From assembly GCF_000143625.1 (NCBI RefSeq), contig NZ_GL379589.1, positions 10,743 through 74,742 of the forward strand: a stretch of 64,000 bases of DNA. The letters run 5' to 3'. The notes under the pieces are model-generated. The model did not search any database, had not been told where the DNA came from, and saw nothing but the letters and a program-made list of their open reading frames with translations. Within the stretch, counting starts at the first letter, position 1; the number at the start of each line of letters is the position of its first letter. The position numbers and the translations under genes are program-made. Shown here piece after piece: positions 54,401 through 63,623 of the stretch. This stretch comes from Candidatus Regiella insecticola LSR1. Its GTDB lineage: Bacteria > Pseudomonadota > Gammaproteobacteria > Enterobacterales > Enterobacteriaceae.

Positions 54401-54578
54401 GCATAACATTATTATGTAAATAATTAATATTATAATTTTTGTTATTTATATCGTAAGTCATGGCTAATAATAGTGGCATGCATTGATCAGCAGGTAAGTG
54501 ATTGGATACCAGTAATTCTTGGCTCGCCTGGCTAAAGGTGTCGCATAGTGTTATCGGCATACTGATGGAACGACTCAA
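51477..54578 (-). pseudogene. Toxin-like gene with a TcdA/TcdB-type pore-forming region, broken
   Basis: Four readable pieces in order on the minus strand. 54578-54339: MPITLCDTFSQASQELL ... ending at an in-frame TAG (54336-54338). 54335-52401: same frame, 640 codons with hydrophobic segments (LSFSVIGLSLFVGSLVACLL, LLVSGLFILGITLAVTGYII) resembling the pore-forming region of large clostridial-type toxins. After a decayed junction (52376-52403) it resumes in another frame (LSLLSKKYICPEIISIPLK), is cut by a family C repeat, then continues to 51477. The 5' end is cut by an IS630 relic. The family call is from memory. Confidence 0.6.
51761..51902. repeat. Family C repeat inside the toxin-like gene
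   Basis: 142 bp from AGACCTCTTTGGAAACCGTA to GGTTTCCGAAGAGGTCT. ATT flanks both sides (51758-51760, 51903-51905). Removing the repeat and one ATT restores the reading frame across the site: RGTGFLQ joins CHLPQQPAAMGYTITRKG. Confidence 0.92.
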
Positions 54579-54625
54579 AGAGGTAGGTGTTGCGTTATGA
54601 TATGGCTTATGCGGTATAAATTGAT

Positions 54626-55055
54626 TTAAAATAAAGGGTCAGAAAACAAGGTATCGATATCACATAGTCGCTTTCTGCGAAGGGCTTTAGCTTGAGCCCA
54701 TTTGTGCTCAATGGGATTCATGTCAGGAGAATACGTGGGGAGATATTCGAGAATAAAGCCAGCTTTCTGTATAGCAGTCTGGATGTCTTGGCGTTTATGG
54801 AAGCGCACATTATCCATCACAAGGACTGCCCCTGGAGGGGATTTTGGCAGTAAATCTTGGGTGACCCAGGCATAAAAAATATCGCTGTTGATATGGCAGT
54901 CGAAGGTACAAACCGTAGTTAATTTTCCGTTAAGCTGTGCACCAATGACATTAGTACGTGCTTTGGCATGGCAATCGTGTTGGCCGTAACAGCGCTTCCC
55001 TTTCACTGAATAACCATAAAGACGCGGCATATCATGAGCAAAACCGCTTTCTTTT
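54626..55055 (-). mobile_element. IS630-family transposase, C-terminal two thirds
   Basis: The frame reads ESGFAHDMPRLYGYSVKGKR from about 55051, then VLVMDNVRFHKRQD with the second catalytic aspartate, and LPTYSPDMNPIEHKWAQAK with the last acidic residue, ending SDPLF at 54626. The N-terminal helix-turn-helix part is missing. IS630 elements insert at TA, the same dinucleotide found at the ends of repeat families A and B. Confidence 0.85.
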
Positions 55056-55201
55056 TTCCACGCTCAATTTCATTTATCTCCATTTTATTTTCCTTTAAAT
55101 TTGTTAACTTTTAAAATAGAGGAATAAATTAGCAAAAATAGATAATGAAATCCTGATGTAAATCTCATCAATTATCCGTAGTTTCATCATATTTTGTATC
55201 T

Positions 55202-55235
55202 TATAGTCGAATCAGTTTAACTTGATTCAGCTATA
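55202..55235. repeat. Minimal family B repeat
   Basis: 34 bp: TATAGTCGAATCAGTTTAAC then TTGATTCAGCTATA. Only the two ends remain, with the core deleted. Confidence 0.7.
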
Positions 55236-55273
55236 TCCATGCAGACAACATATTAATATTAAAAATATCAATA

Positions 55274-55334
55274 TATACCCTTCGCCTTTGAAGCCGCCGC
55301 GTTGTTGGCGGTAACTTCAAAGGCGAAGGGTATA
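55274..55334. repeat. Short family A repeat
   Basis: 61 bp: TATACCCTTCGCCTTTGAAG, CCGCCGCGTTGTTGGCGGTAA, and the inverse end. An internal deletion leaves an almost perfect hairpin. With the minimal B repeat it is all that lies in 55090-55444 besides AT-rich DNA. Confidence 0.85.
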
Positions 55335-55444
55335 GACTAGCAGTATGTTATTAAAAAAATGCTTATTTTAATTTTTCAATGGCTGGATTTAATGTGTTAA
55401 CAAGGGATTTTTTATCCCAGGAGTATAATAATAAAATTTTTCTT

Positions 55445-56224
55445 TCAAAGGAGCCGATTTTTCATATTGTATTTTTGATGATTTATTTTTTTATTTTGCA
55501 AACAGGGAATATGATTTGGTAAAAATTCATCGAGAATATGTTGTAAAATGAAGCAGCTAAAATTAATATCTTTTTCAAGTATTATGCTTTCTCTGTGAAC
55601 AATACTATGTTCTCCAGCGTGAACTAATTCAATCGGTAAACAAGGCTGTGAGTTACAGATTATCATTGTTCCTGCCAAATAATAATCTGGCTGTGTTTTA
55701 TCTAGTAAGGTAACGATATCATCATAGTTTTTACAATTATTGGTAAGAATAGAGGGCAAAATACTAAGACCTAAAGGAGTATATTTTGATAACGCCTGTA
55801 GTAAAAAATCGTGGATAATTAACGAATCAACCTGATTTTCCATTTTAAATGGTAAGATTGCGAGCATGCTCTTTGATTTTTTCTTATTCTCTGGCAACAG
55901 ACGTGTCACCGGACGAGTAAAACGATAGCCCTTACCATAAACAACATCAATATAACGATTGTCTTTATTTTCTTGCAGTATTTTACGCAATACATAAATG
56001 CAGCGAGCCAATGATTTTTCAGCGCCTAAATCACCGCGCCAAATTTTTTTTATTATTTCATCAGCAGAAAGTAAAAGGCCAGCAGAGTTAAGCAATAATA
56101 TTAATACAGACAGTTCCTTACAGGGTAACTTTTCTTTTTTATCATTATGAAAAATAATTCCATCTTTTTTTAAAATAAAGTCACCAAAAACATATTGCTC
56201 AACGTCAGACAGTAGCTCATTCAT
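55445..56224 (-). CDS. HilA-like transcriptional regulator (OmpR-type winged helix), short form
   Basis: 259 residues. N-terminal winged helix resembling Salmonella HilA: YVFGDFILKKDGIIFHN, LPCKELSVLILLLNSAGLLL, then SLARCIYVLRKILQENKDNR and VYGKGYRFTRPV. The similarity continues beyond the DNA-binding part: SKYTPLGLSILPSILTNNCK and QPDYYLAGTMI match HilA's middle domain. HilA (553 residues) controls the SPI-1 type III secretion system; here the C-terminal TPR half is absent and the protein ends naturally at about 255. No secretion genes are in the window. Confidence 0.8.
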   Translation of the reverse strand: MNELLSDVEQYVFGDFILKKDGIIFHNDKKEKLPCKELSVLILLLNSAGLLLSADEIIKKIWRGDLGAEKSLARCIYVLRKILQENKDNRYIDVVYGKGYRFTRPVTRLLPENKKKSKSMLAILPFKMENQVDSLIIHDFLLQALSKYTPLGLSILPSILTNNCKNYDDIVTLLDKTQPDYYLAGTMIICNSQPCLPIELVHAGEHSIVHRESIILEKDINFSCFILQHILDEFLPNHIPCLQNKKINHQKYNMKNRLL

Positions 56225-56548
56225 TCGATATTAACTCTTAATTTAATCAGATGAAGCCCATGAATATTCGGACTAAAGTATGTCAATAAATAAGATATAC
56301 CTAGACAATGTGGCTATATTAATCTCTTTTGGGTAAAAAAATGTATAGCGCTGGTAAAAGTGCTGAAATTTGCAATGATTAAATAAGGTATTAACACCTT
56401 GACCATAGGAGGTTGCATTAACTCTGTAACCAGGGCGACAAACAGATAAATGAGCGTTTTTTGCAACTATTTTGTATAAAAAATTGGTACATTTATCAAT
56501 GTCTGTCAAAAAAGGTAGATATTTTTAAATTAACTGAGGATTTATTAA
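56225..56548. other. Divergent regulatory gap of the HilA-like gene and the proline-rich gene
   Basis: 324 bases separating two divergent starts, with GAGGA before the rightward ATG. A 78-codon minus-strand frame (56273-56509) fills much of it but resembles no family and is not called. Promoters for both genes must lie here; a site for the HilA-like protein would be expected but is not identifiable by eye. Confidence 0.45.
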
Positions 56549-57001
56549 ATGTTCGCTATAACACTCAACCCTAGTCCTATTAAAGACCCTAACGTCTCCA
56601 CAACCACACCCAGCACATCATTTACCGAAAATCTAGATAGGGCTAGGCAGTCTCCAGTGCAACTTAAACCAATACAGCCTCATAAAAACCCAGCACCGGC
56701 TGGATTTATCAGTAACCTATTTAGAGGAGCCTATAACCTATTTACTTCTATTTTTGGTAACACAAATCCGCCACAGAGCAACATGGCCGCTGCTTCCCCC
56801 CACAACTCCAATTTTGAAGACTACATGGATATACCTCCAAACCAGCTTCAGCAGGCCCTGGCTCTTAGGAATAGAAGACAGCCTATAACACCGTCTAGAC
56901 CCACTCAACGGGACAGCATGGCCCCTGTTCTAAGGCAAGAACTTGATAAAAAGGCCAGAGTTTTATGCCCCCCCCCAAAAAGAGCAGAATGCAGCACCTG
57001 A
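56549..57001 (+). CDS. Proline/serine/threonine-rich protein, N-terminal part; possible secreted effector
   Basis: 150 codons with a strong GAGGA ribosome site. The N-terminus (MFAITLNPSPIKDPNVSTTT) is rich in S, T and P, as in many type III effectors, followed by an amphipathic segment AGFISNLFRGAYNLFTSIFG and then a proline-rich region. The frame ends 25 bases after a run of nine C at 56968-56976. Skipping one base there joins it to the frame ending at 57416, giving about 288 residues. I know no homologue. Divergent from the HilA-like gene. Confidence 0.6.
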   Translation: MFAITLNPSPIKDPNVSTTTPSTSFTENLDRARQSPVQLKPIQPHKNPAPAGFISNLFRGAYNLFTSIFGNTNPPQSNMAAASPHNSNFEDYMDIPPNQLQQALALRNRRQPITPSRPTQRDSMAPVLRQELDKKARVLCPPPKRAECST

Positions 57002-57416
57002 GCCTACAACCTCACCGTATGAATCTACTTTTAAGTTTAACCCTAATAAAAAAATGATGAGTTTGGAGCCTGATCGTTGTGACGCCCTCAACAGGGAAGC
57101 ATGCAGTAAAGAACACTCAGCCTCACCGCAAATAAATACTACTGACAGGAATACACAATCCACTCAGCAGTCCCCTAAGATGAAGTGTGAGCATCAGCTT
57201 TTGGACCACATCAACAGGGAAGCATGCAGTGGAGAACCCTTAACCCCATATGAATCGATAGCACCATATGTACCACTTGAACCTACAGCCCCAGAACCCA
57301 TTGACTTCCTTTCGCTTCAGACTACGTGGTCTTTAAAGCGTTCAGGTTTTACTGAAAAAGAGATTGGTGAAGCCGTTATAGAAGCATCTCGATGGGACTC
57401 CAAAAATACAGAATAA
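56943..57416 (+). CDS. Second half of the proline-rich protein, in the shifted frame
   Basis: Open from before the C9 run to 57416. Composition continues that of the first half (PEPTTSPYESTFKFNPNKKM, APEPIDFLSLQTTW). It contains two copies of a short repeat, LNREACSKE and INREACSGE, about 40 residues apart, and a C-terminal helix FTEKEIGEAVIEASRW. It has no ribosome site of its own, so it is best read as the downstream half of one gene with the preceding entry. Confidence 0.55.
   Translation: MIKRPEFYAPPQKEQNAAPEPTTSPYESTFKFNPNKKMMSLEPDRCDALNREACSKEHSASPQINTTDRNTQSTQQSPKMKCEHQLLDHINREACSGEPLTPYESIAPYVPLEPTAPEPIDFLSLQTTWSLKRSGFTEKEIGEAVIEASRWDSKNTE
56968..56976 (+). repeat. Run of nine C at the frame break
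   Basis: TATG followed by CCCCCCCCC and AAAAAG. With nine C the protein stops at 57001; with eight (or eleven) C the frame runs to 57416. Mononucleotide runs of this length are prone to slippage during replication and transcription. Confidence 0.9.
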
Positions 57417-57440
57417 GACTTGTATCGCCTAATAGAAGTT

Positions 57441-58283
57441 TTACGGCACACAGGATAACGCACTGGGCGGAACCAAAGTGATGTCAGCGGGGAGCTCAGG
57501 CAACATTTTCTGTAGTACCAGGATAGTGGCGGGATAAGGATGGCCAATGGCAATGACGGCACGCCAACGCGACTGCTTGATTAAATTGTTGGCGAATAGC
57601 CGTTTCAGTCGGTGATTGATCAAGAAATATTTGCCGTTTTATAACTTTGATCCCGGTGCCTTGAGCTGCCCGGCTAACCTGGCTGTTATTGATCGTGAGA
57701 CTATCGAGAAAATAGAGTTGATATTGATCCAATACCTGCATCACTTTTTGCATCGCAGGCAAATTACTGGTCATCGCGCTGCCCATATGATTATTCATTC
57801 CCACGGCGTAGGGTACGTTTATGATCGCTTGGCGAATAATCCGCTGAATTTCTTCAATACGCATTTGTGGGTGTAATGTATCACGCTCTAATGGTTGTTT
57901 GCTTAACGGCGCCATAGGCAGATGTATGAGAGAATTTCACGTCCCTGATTATGCGCTTTTATTGCCATTGCTCTGGCATAAGGAGCATGAGGCAAGATCG
58001 CTATTGAAATCGGTAGAGGGAGTTGCAATATTTTATTTCCGTTAACGGGACGGTAGCCAATATCATCAATGACGATAGCCAATTTATACCCTTTGTCTTT
58101 GAAGTTGCCGCTAGGCGGCCAGGGCGTGAGATCCGATGAGCGTAGACAGGCTACGTGATTCGGGCGAGGGCTCGCAGCCAACAACGCGGCGGCTTCAAAG
58201 GCGAAGGCTATACTGGCTTCTGTGCCGCTGACTATCCACAACAAACTGGATAACAGTAATAAAGGTATTTTGAAATGATGCAA
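57441..58283 (-). pseudogene. yibQ: Divergent polysaccharide deacetylase YibQ, broken
   Basis: Periplasmic protein of the divergent polysaccharide deacetylase family, next to envC as in E. coli. Lesions in order: an in-frame family A repeat adds about 43 codons between the signal peptide (PLLLLSSLLWIVSGTEAS) and the domain start (LAIVIDDIGYRP). A TC duplication after GREIL shifts the frame before MAPLSKQPLERDTL. Another shift near 57560 separates QFNQAVALA from AVIAIGHPYPATI. The C-terminus ends early at SALSCVP. Confidence 0.9.
58085..58212. repeat. Family A (ERIC-like) repeat inside yibQ
   Basis: 128 bp from TATACCCTTTGTCTTTGAAG to CTTCAAAGGCGAAGGCTATA, core GATGAGCGTAGACAGGCTAC. It is open in the yibQ frame, so by itself it would add an insertion rather than a stop. 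Confidence 0.9.
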
Positions 58284-58337
58284 TATTTTTTCCTAATTCG
58301 ATTAGCATTCGTAATCGGGTAATCAAAAACCCTCCCA

Positions 58338-59720
58338 TCAAGGTGTATCGAGCCAGGGTTGTGGATTCATTGCTTGGCCTTGTCTACGTATTTCAAAATA
58401 AAGTGAAGGCTGACCCTGTCCACCACTGCTTCCAACTAAGGCGATAGCTTGACCTGCTTTTACCTCATCCCCCACGTTGACCAATATACTTTGATTATAG
58501 CCGTATAGACTCATGTCCCCTCTACCATGCTCCACAACCACCATCAATCCATAACCTTGCAGCCAATCGGCCAATAAAACACGACCATAAGCAATTGCCC
58601 TGACTTCCCGGCCTTCAGTGGCGGCAATAACCATTCCTTTCCAACGTAACTCTCCTTGTAATGCTTCGCCAAATCGGTGGCGTATCTCACCACGTACTGG
58701 CCAAATAGTTTGCCCCTTCGGTGGCCCAAGCCCCCCCGTGCGCGCCATGAGTGAGCGTTCATTTTCACTGAGAGTATATTGACTGCCGGTTTTTTCTGCT
58801 TGTTGCTTTTTCGCTTTTATTTGCTCACGCATACGAGCAGCTTCTTGCGCCTCTTTTTTCGCTCTCGCCTTAGCCCTACGTTCAGCGTTAGCAATTTTAT
58901 TACGTAAGCGACGCTCGTTTGATTTTAATTCCGTTAAACTTTGTTGATCTTTTTGCAGCGATTTTTCAAGTGATGTGAGGGTTTGTTTACGAGCTGTACG
59001 TGCGGTTTCCCATTTTTGCTGTTGCTCTTTTTTTTCATTAAGTAAGGTTGTTTGCCGATGCTTTTTTTGTACTAATATTTTTTTTTGTCTCGCTAAATCG
59101 GTGCGAATTTTTTTCAATGTGTTAATCGATCGGGTACGTGCATGATTAAGATAATTAAAATAGGCAAGAATACGTTCATCACGCCGCCCTGCTTCTCCAT
59201 TCAATATCAATCGTAAAGCACTATGTTTTCCTTGTTTAAAAGCAGCATTAAGTTGTTTGGCCAGTAAAGTCTGTTGTATCGATTGTTGCTTTTCTAACTG
59301 GCTAATAGAGGTGCTGACATCAGCCATATCTTTATTTAATTGCGTTAATGTAGATTGGATTTCACGTAAAGTGCGACTCACTTGGGCGATATTATTTTCT
59401 TGTTGTCGCAGACGTTCTAACAGTGTTTGGTGTTGCTGTTTTTGTTTTTTGACACTTTTTTCTTTTTCTTCAATCCCTTGTTGTAGATTTTTCAACTGGA
59501 CTTTATTATCGACCTGATTTTTATTATTGGTCTTTTTTTCAGACGACAGTGTATCCGCCGCATGGCTAGAGAATGGCAATAGGTAAGAATAAAAAAGACT
59601 AGAATAAAGAATAACACAGAGCATAAAGCAGATAGACTGTTGTCTAATCAGCAATGTATTACGCCTTCCGATGATATGGCCTACAATCATTGTTATTAAA
59701 AATAATGTCTTTTTAATCAT
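58338..59720 (-). CDS. envC: Murein hydrolase activator EnvC
   Basis: Activates amidases AmiA and AmiB at the division septum. 460 residues from the ATG at 59720 (E. coli 419); a later ATG near 59690 is possible. N-terminal hydrophobic export signal (FMLCVILYSSLFYSYLLPF), long coiled coil (about residues 75-310), and a C-terminal LytM domain (WPVRGEIRHRFGEALQGEL, GLMVVVEHGRGDMSLYGYNQ, SLYFEIRRQGQAMNPQPWL). The domain is of the degenerate, non-catalytic type. Confidence 0.94.
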   Translation of the reverse strand: MIKKTLFLITMIVGHIIGRRNTLLIRQQSICFMLCVILYSSLFYSYLLPFSSHAADTLSSEKKTNNKNQVDNKVQLKNLQQGIEEKEKSVKKQKQQHQTLLERLRQQENNIAQVSRTLREIQSTLTQLNKDMADVSTSISQLEKQQSIQQTLLAKQLNAAFKQGKHSALRLILNGEAGRRDERILAYFNYLNHARTRSINTLKKIRTDLARQKKILVQKKHRQTTLLNEKKEQQQKWETARTARKQTLTSLEKSLQKDQQSLTELKSNERRLRNKIANAERRAKARAKKEAQEAARMREQIKAKKQQAEKTGSQYTLSENERSLMARTGGLGPPKGQTIWPVRGEIRHRFGEALQGELRWKGMVIAATEGREVRAIAYGRVLLADWLQGYGLMVVVEHGRGDMSLYGYNQSILVNVGDEVKAGQAIALVGSSGGQGQPSLYFEIRRQGQAMNPQPWLDTP

Positions 59721-59744
59721 AAAATTAGATTATTCCACTATTAT

Positions 59745-59768
59745 GAAAAAACCACCCTTGGGTGGTTT
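59745..59768 (-). terminator. gapA terminator
   Basis: Minus strand: AACCACCC, loop AAG, GGGTGGTT, then TTTT. Perfect 8-bp stem about 40 bases after the gapA stop, between gapA and envC. Confidence 0.8.
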
Positions 59769-59809
59769 AATTCTAGAATTCGCATCACGCAGTAGGCTAT
59801 GCAAGAAAT

Positions 59810-60862
<1,053 letters not shown>

Positions 60863-60912
60863 TTACCGAGCGTCAAGCGGAATCGTGTCAATGACGACGA
60901 TAAAGTACAATT

Positions 60913-61019
60913 TATAGACGAATCAGTTTAATTTGATTCAAGGCGGAGGAGCGCAGACAGTACAAATAGTACGGCAAGCGACGACAACACAGAATCAAAT
61001 TTAAAATGATTTGGCTATA
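60913..61019. repeat. Family B repeat between gapA and yeaC
   Basis: 107 bp, TATAGACGAATCAGTTTAAT to ATTTAAAATGATTTGGCTATA, core GACAGTACAAATAGTACGGC. It fills the divergent promoter gap. Confidence 0.9.
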
Positions 61020-61049
61020 GCAGCGAAAATAAGCTAACAAGGAGCTTTA

Positions 61050-61309
61050 ATGGAGCTTTATGATTTAATCGCCAAGATCACCCCAGAAATCTATCAACGT
61101 TTATTAAACGCAGTGGAATTAGGTAAGTGGCCCCAGACGGCATTGCATTAACCCCAGCCCAAAAAGAAAATAGCCTACAAATCGTCATGCTATGGCAAGC
61201 GCGTCATAACACCGAAGCGCCTCACATGAGTATTGGTACTGATGGTCAGATAATGATGAAAAGTAAACAAGAATTAATACAACAATTTGTTATAGCCGAA
61301 TCAAATTAA
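61050..61309 (+). pseudogene. yeaC: YeaC-family protein, frameshifted
   Basis: Conserved small protein of unknown function beside gapA, as in E. coli. The ATG at 61050 follows an AAGGAG site. Frame 1 reads MELYDLIAKITPEIYQRLLN to VELGKWP, then at a run of four C (61131-61134) it shifts; the next frame reads DGIALTPAQKENSLQIVML, ARHNTEAPHMSIGTDGQIMM and ends VIAESN. One C more or two fewer would restore it. The last residues come from a minimal family B repeat. Confidence 0.85.
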
Positions 61310-61324
61310 AATGATTTGGCTATG
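61291..61324. repeat. Minimal family B repeat at the end of yeaC
   Basis: 34 bp: TATAGCCGAATCAAATTAAA then ATGATTTGGCTATG. Ends without core. It provides the final codons and stop of yeaC. Confidence 0.75.
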
Positions 61325-61380
61325 CCAACCTTCTGTGAGTCAACCATTGATTAAATCGACAACCCCATAATTTTTACATT

Positions 61381-61499
61381 AGACCTCTTTCGAAACTGTA
61401 GCGCGTGATGCAAAGTCAAGGTGCACGGCGAGTACGTGAAGATTGTGAGCACCGCGCAACGCCGAATTCACAGCACGCAGTAGGTTATGTAAAAAGTCT
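61381..61499. repeat. Family C repeat at the end of sppA
   Basis: 119 bp from AGACCTCTTTCGAAACTGTAG to ATGTAAAAAGTCT, core CGCAACGCCGAATTCACAGC. ATT flanks the left side; the right side reads ACT. The sppA stop codon lies at its right edge. Confidence 0.85.
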
Positions 61500-63321
61500 A
61501 CTGAAGATCACTACAAACCAAACATAATGCATAAAGATTTTGTGGATCTTTGAGTTGATTGAGAAAATGAGGTTGTTCCTTTACCGCCGTGAGCATGGCC
61601 GAGAAAGGCGGTGGCAGCATTGCCTGCATCGAAGTGTTAATCTGATCCAAGATAACTTCTTTCAAATTGGGCTGTTCGGAAAACCACTGTAGTGTATATT
61701 GCTTGAGCTTTGCCAATTCGGCCACTTTTTTCACTGCATCGTCAAAATCACCTAATTGATCGACCAAACCCCGTTGTTGCGCATCTGACCCAGTCCATAC
61801 TCGCCCCTGAGCAACTTCATCCATTTGGGCAATGGTTTTTTTACGCGCAGTGGCAACAAGCTCAATAAAAGTTTGGTAACCATGCTCAATAGTCATTTTC
61901 ATCATTTGACTAAATTCTGGCGGTAAAGCTTTAGTGATAGCCACATCTGCCAGCGGTGAAGTGGCTACGCCATCACTATGAACGCCTACGTTGTCTAATG
62001 AATTTTCAAAAGTATTGATCACACCAAAAATACCGATGGAGCCGGTAAGGGTGCTGGGACTGGCGATAATATAATTAGCGGGCGTAGAAACCCAATATCC
62101 TCCTGATGCCGCCATCCCCCCCATAGAAACCACCAGGGGTTTATTGGCACGGCGAAGAGCGACGAGCTCAGCGCGTATTACTTCAGATGCACTAGCACTG
62201 CCACCCGGACTATTGACACGTAAAATAACCGCTTTAATTTTAGGATCTAGCCGTGCTTGACGAATTTGCGCCGCAGCAGCATCACCACCAATATTACCTG
62301 GCGTTTTCGCACCATCAACAATGGCACCATTAATTAAAATAACGGCAATTTCGTTATCTTGTTGTGGTTGTTCTTGGCTTTGATAGTCATAGATGCTAAT
62401 AAAATTAAAATTATTGTTTTCTTCGTCCCAGCCAAAAGTTTTGCTCAATTCAGTTTCCACTTCTGGGTTAGAGGCTATCTGATCAACTAATTTGTTATCC
62501 AGCGCATATTTAGCCAGATTACCCTCCTTAGTTTGTAAAGCGGTAATCATCTCTGGAGCGCTTGGAAATAATTGTTGTGGGCTAAGATACCGGTTAGCCG
62601 CCACCGTTGTTAAATAATTTTGCCACAAACTTTCTACCCACCGGCTACTGGCTTCCCGCGCAGCGTCAGACATATTATCGCGGAGCATGGGTTCAACCGC
62701 CGATTTATAAGTACCCACACGGAAAATATGTGTACTCACTTTTAGCTTATCCAGCAATGATTTGTAGTAGAGAGTATTGGTGGAGAAGCCATGAAGTTGA
62801 ACAGAGCCTTGAGGCGCTAAGTAAATTTTATTAGCGAAACTGGCCAAGTAGTACTGAGCTTGACTATAACTTTCACCAATAGCATAAATTGGCTTGCCAC
62901 TGTTACGAAACTCACTGAGCGCTTTACCTATATATTGCAACGATGGCTGATCAGCGCCTGCAAGATTGTTTAATGACAATACTATACCGGTAATATTATT
63001 ATCAGATTTAGCTTGGCGGAGCGTTTCCACTATCTCAAACAGTGAATTTTCCTGTAAGCGCGTGCTGGAAGAACCAAGCAGTTCACGCCCCCAGACTCGT
63101 AATTTATTATTTACCACCGGTTTATCAACGATAATGCCATTTAAATCAACTAATAAAGCCCCTTTTACCGGTTCTGATTTGTTTTGAAATTGAAAGTAAA
63201 GACTAATAGCAATGAAAATTAATAGGATAAAAAATAAATTGCATACCAATTCTCTGACAAAATTCAGTAAACGCCATGTTTGTCGAAAAAAACCAGTAAT
63301 AAACCGCAAAAAAATGCGCAT
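61498..63321 (-). CDS. sppA: Signal peptide peptidase SppA (protease IV)
   Basis: Inner-membrane serine protease degrading cleaved signal peptides. 607 residues (E. coli 618). N-terminal membrane helix (NLFFILLIFIAISLYFQFQ), then two ClpP-like domains. The general-base lysine is in FRVGTYKSAVEPM and the catalytic serine in GGMAASGGYWVSTP, as in E. coli (K209 and S409). The TAG stop after CSDLQ lies at the edge of a family C repeat. sppA and topB are close in E. coli as well. Confidence 0.95.
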   Translation of the reverse strand: MRIFLRFITGFFRQTWRLLNFVRELVCNLFFILLIFIAISLYFQFQNKSEPVKGALLVDLNGIIVDKPVVNNKLRVWGRELLGSSSTRLQENSLFEIVETLRQAKSDNNITGIVLSLNNLAGADQPSLQYIGKALSEFRNSGKPIYAIGESYSQAQYYLASFANKIYLAPQGSVQLHGFSTNTLYYKSLLDKLKVSTHIFRVGTYKSAVEPMLRDNMSDAAREASSRWVESLWQNYLTTVAANRYLSPQQLFPSAPEMITALQTKEGNLAKYALDNKLVDQIASNPEVETELSKTFGWDEENNNFNFISIYDYQSQEQPQQDNEIAVILINGAIVDGAKTPGNIGGDAAAAQIRQARLDPKIKAVILRVNSPGGSASASEVIRAELVALRRANKPLVVSMGGMAASGGYWVSTPANYIIASPSTLTGSIGIFGVINTFENSLDNVGVHSDGVATSPLADVAITKALPPEFSQMMKMTIEHGYQTFIELVATARKKTIAQMDEVAQGRVWTGSDAQQRGLVDQLGDFDDAVKKVAELAKLKQYTLQWFSEQPNLKEVILDQINTSMQAMLPPPFSAMLTAVKEQPHFLNQLKDPQNLYALCLVCSDLQ

Positions 63322-63352
63322 GTAGTCTCCAAAACAATTTAACCGGTTTGTG

Positions 63353-63394
63353 TATACCCTTCGCCTTGAATCAAATGAAACTGATTCGGCTATA
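63353..63394. repeat. Chimera of a family A left end and a family B right end
   Basis: 42 bp: TATACCCTTCGCCTT (A) joined directly to GAATCAAATGAAACTGATTC and GGCTATA (B). Both families end in TATA, so recombination between adjoining copies could give this product. Confidence 0.75.
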
Positions 63395-63422
63395 TCTTAA
63401 TAATCTATTAAATAAACGTCAG

Positions 63423-63494
63423 TCTAAGAAATTGTTCGAAATTTCTTTTCTTTCTCTTAAGCGCAGCTCAAAAAAGATTTCGAATAGGCTCTAA
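63423..63494. repeat. Family D repeat between sppA and topB
   Basis: About 72 bp: TCTAAGAAATTGTTCGAAATT at the left, AGATTTCGAATAGGCTCTAA at the right, forming an imperfect hairpin. It lies in the divergent gap of sppA and topB; the rest of 63322-63623 is AT-rich leader. Confidence 0.7.
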
Positions 63495-63623
63495 ATAGAT
63501 TAATCGACAACAATTGACCCAAAATTGAATCCATGTCCTAATTTTTCGATGACGCAACGTTGATGACAGCGTAGGTGAGTGCAGATATTATAGATTATCT
63601 TATGTGATTAGTAACGGTGAGTA

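Noticed and set aside
56273..56509. 78-codon minus-strand frame between the HilA-like gene and the proline-rich gene
   Set aside because: No ribosome site or family similarity; more likely divergent promoter DNA. I also considered an IagB-like transglycosylase but saw no motif.
51477..57416. Prophage
   Set aside because: No phage structural, replication, integrase or lysis genes are visible; the island contains only a toxin-like pseudogene, an IS relic, a regulator and a candidate effector.
61127..61309. Independent 60-codon gene downstream of gapA
   Set aside because: It is the second half of frameshifted yeaC, not a separate gene.
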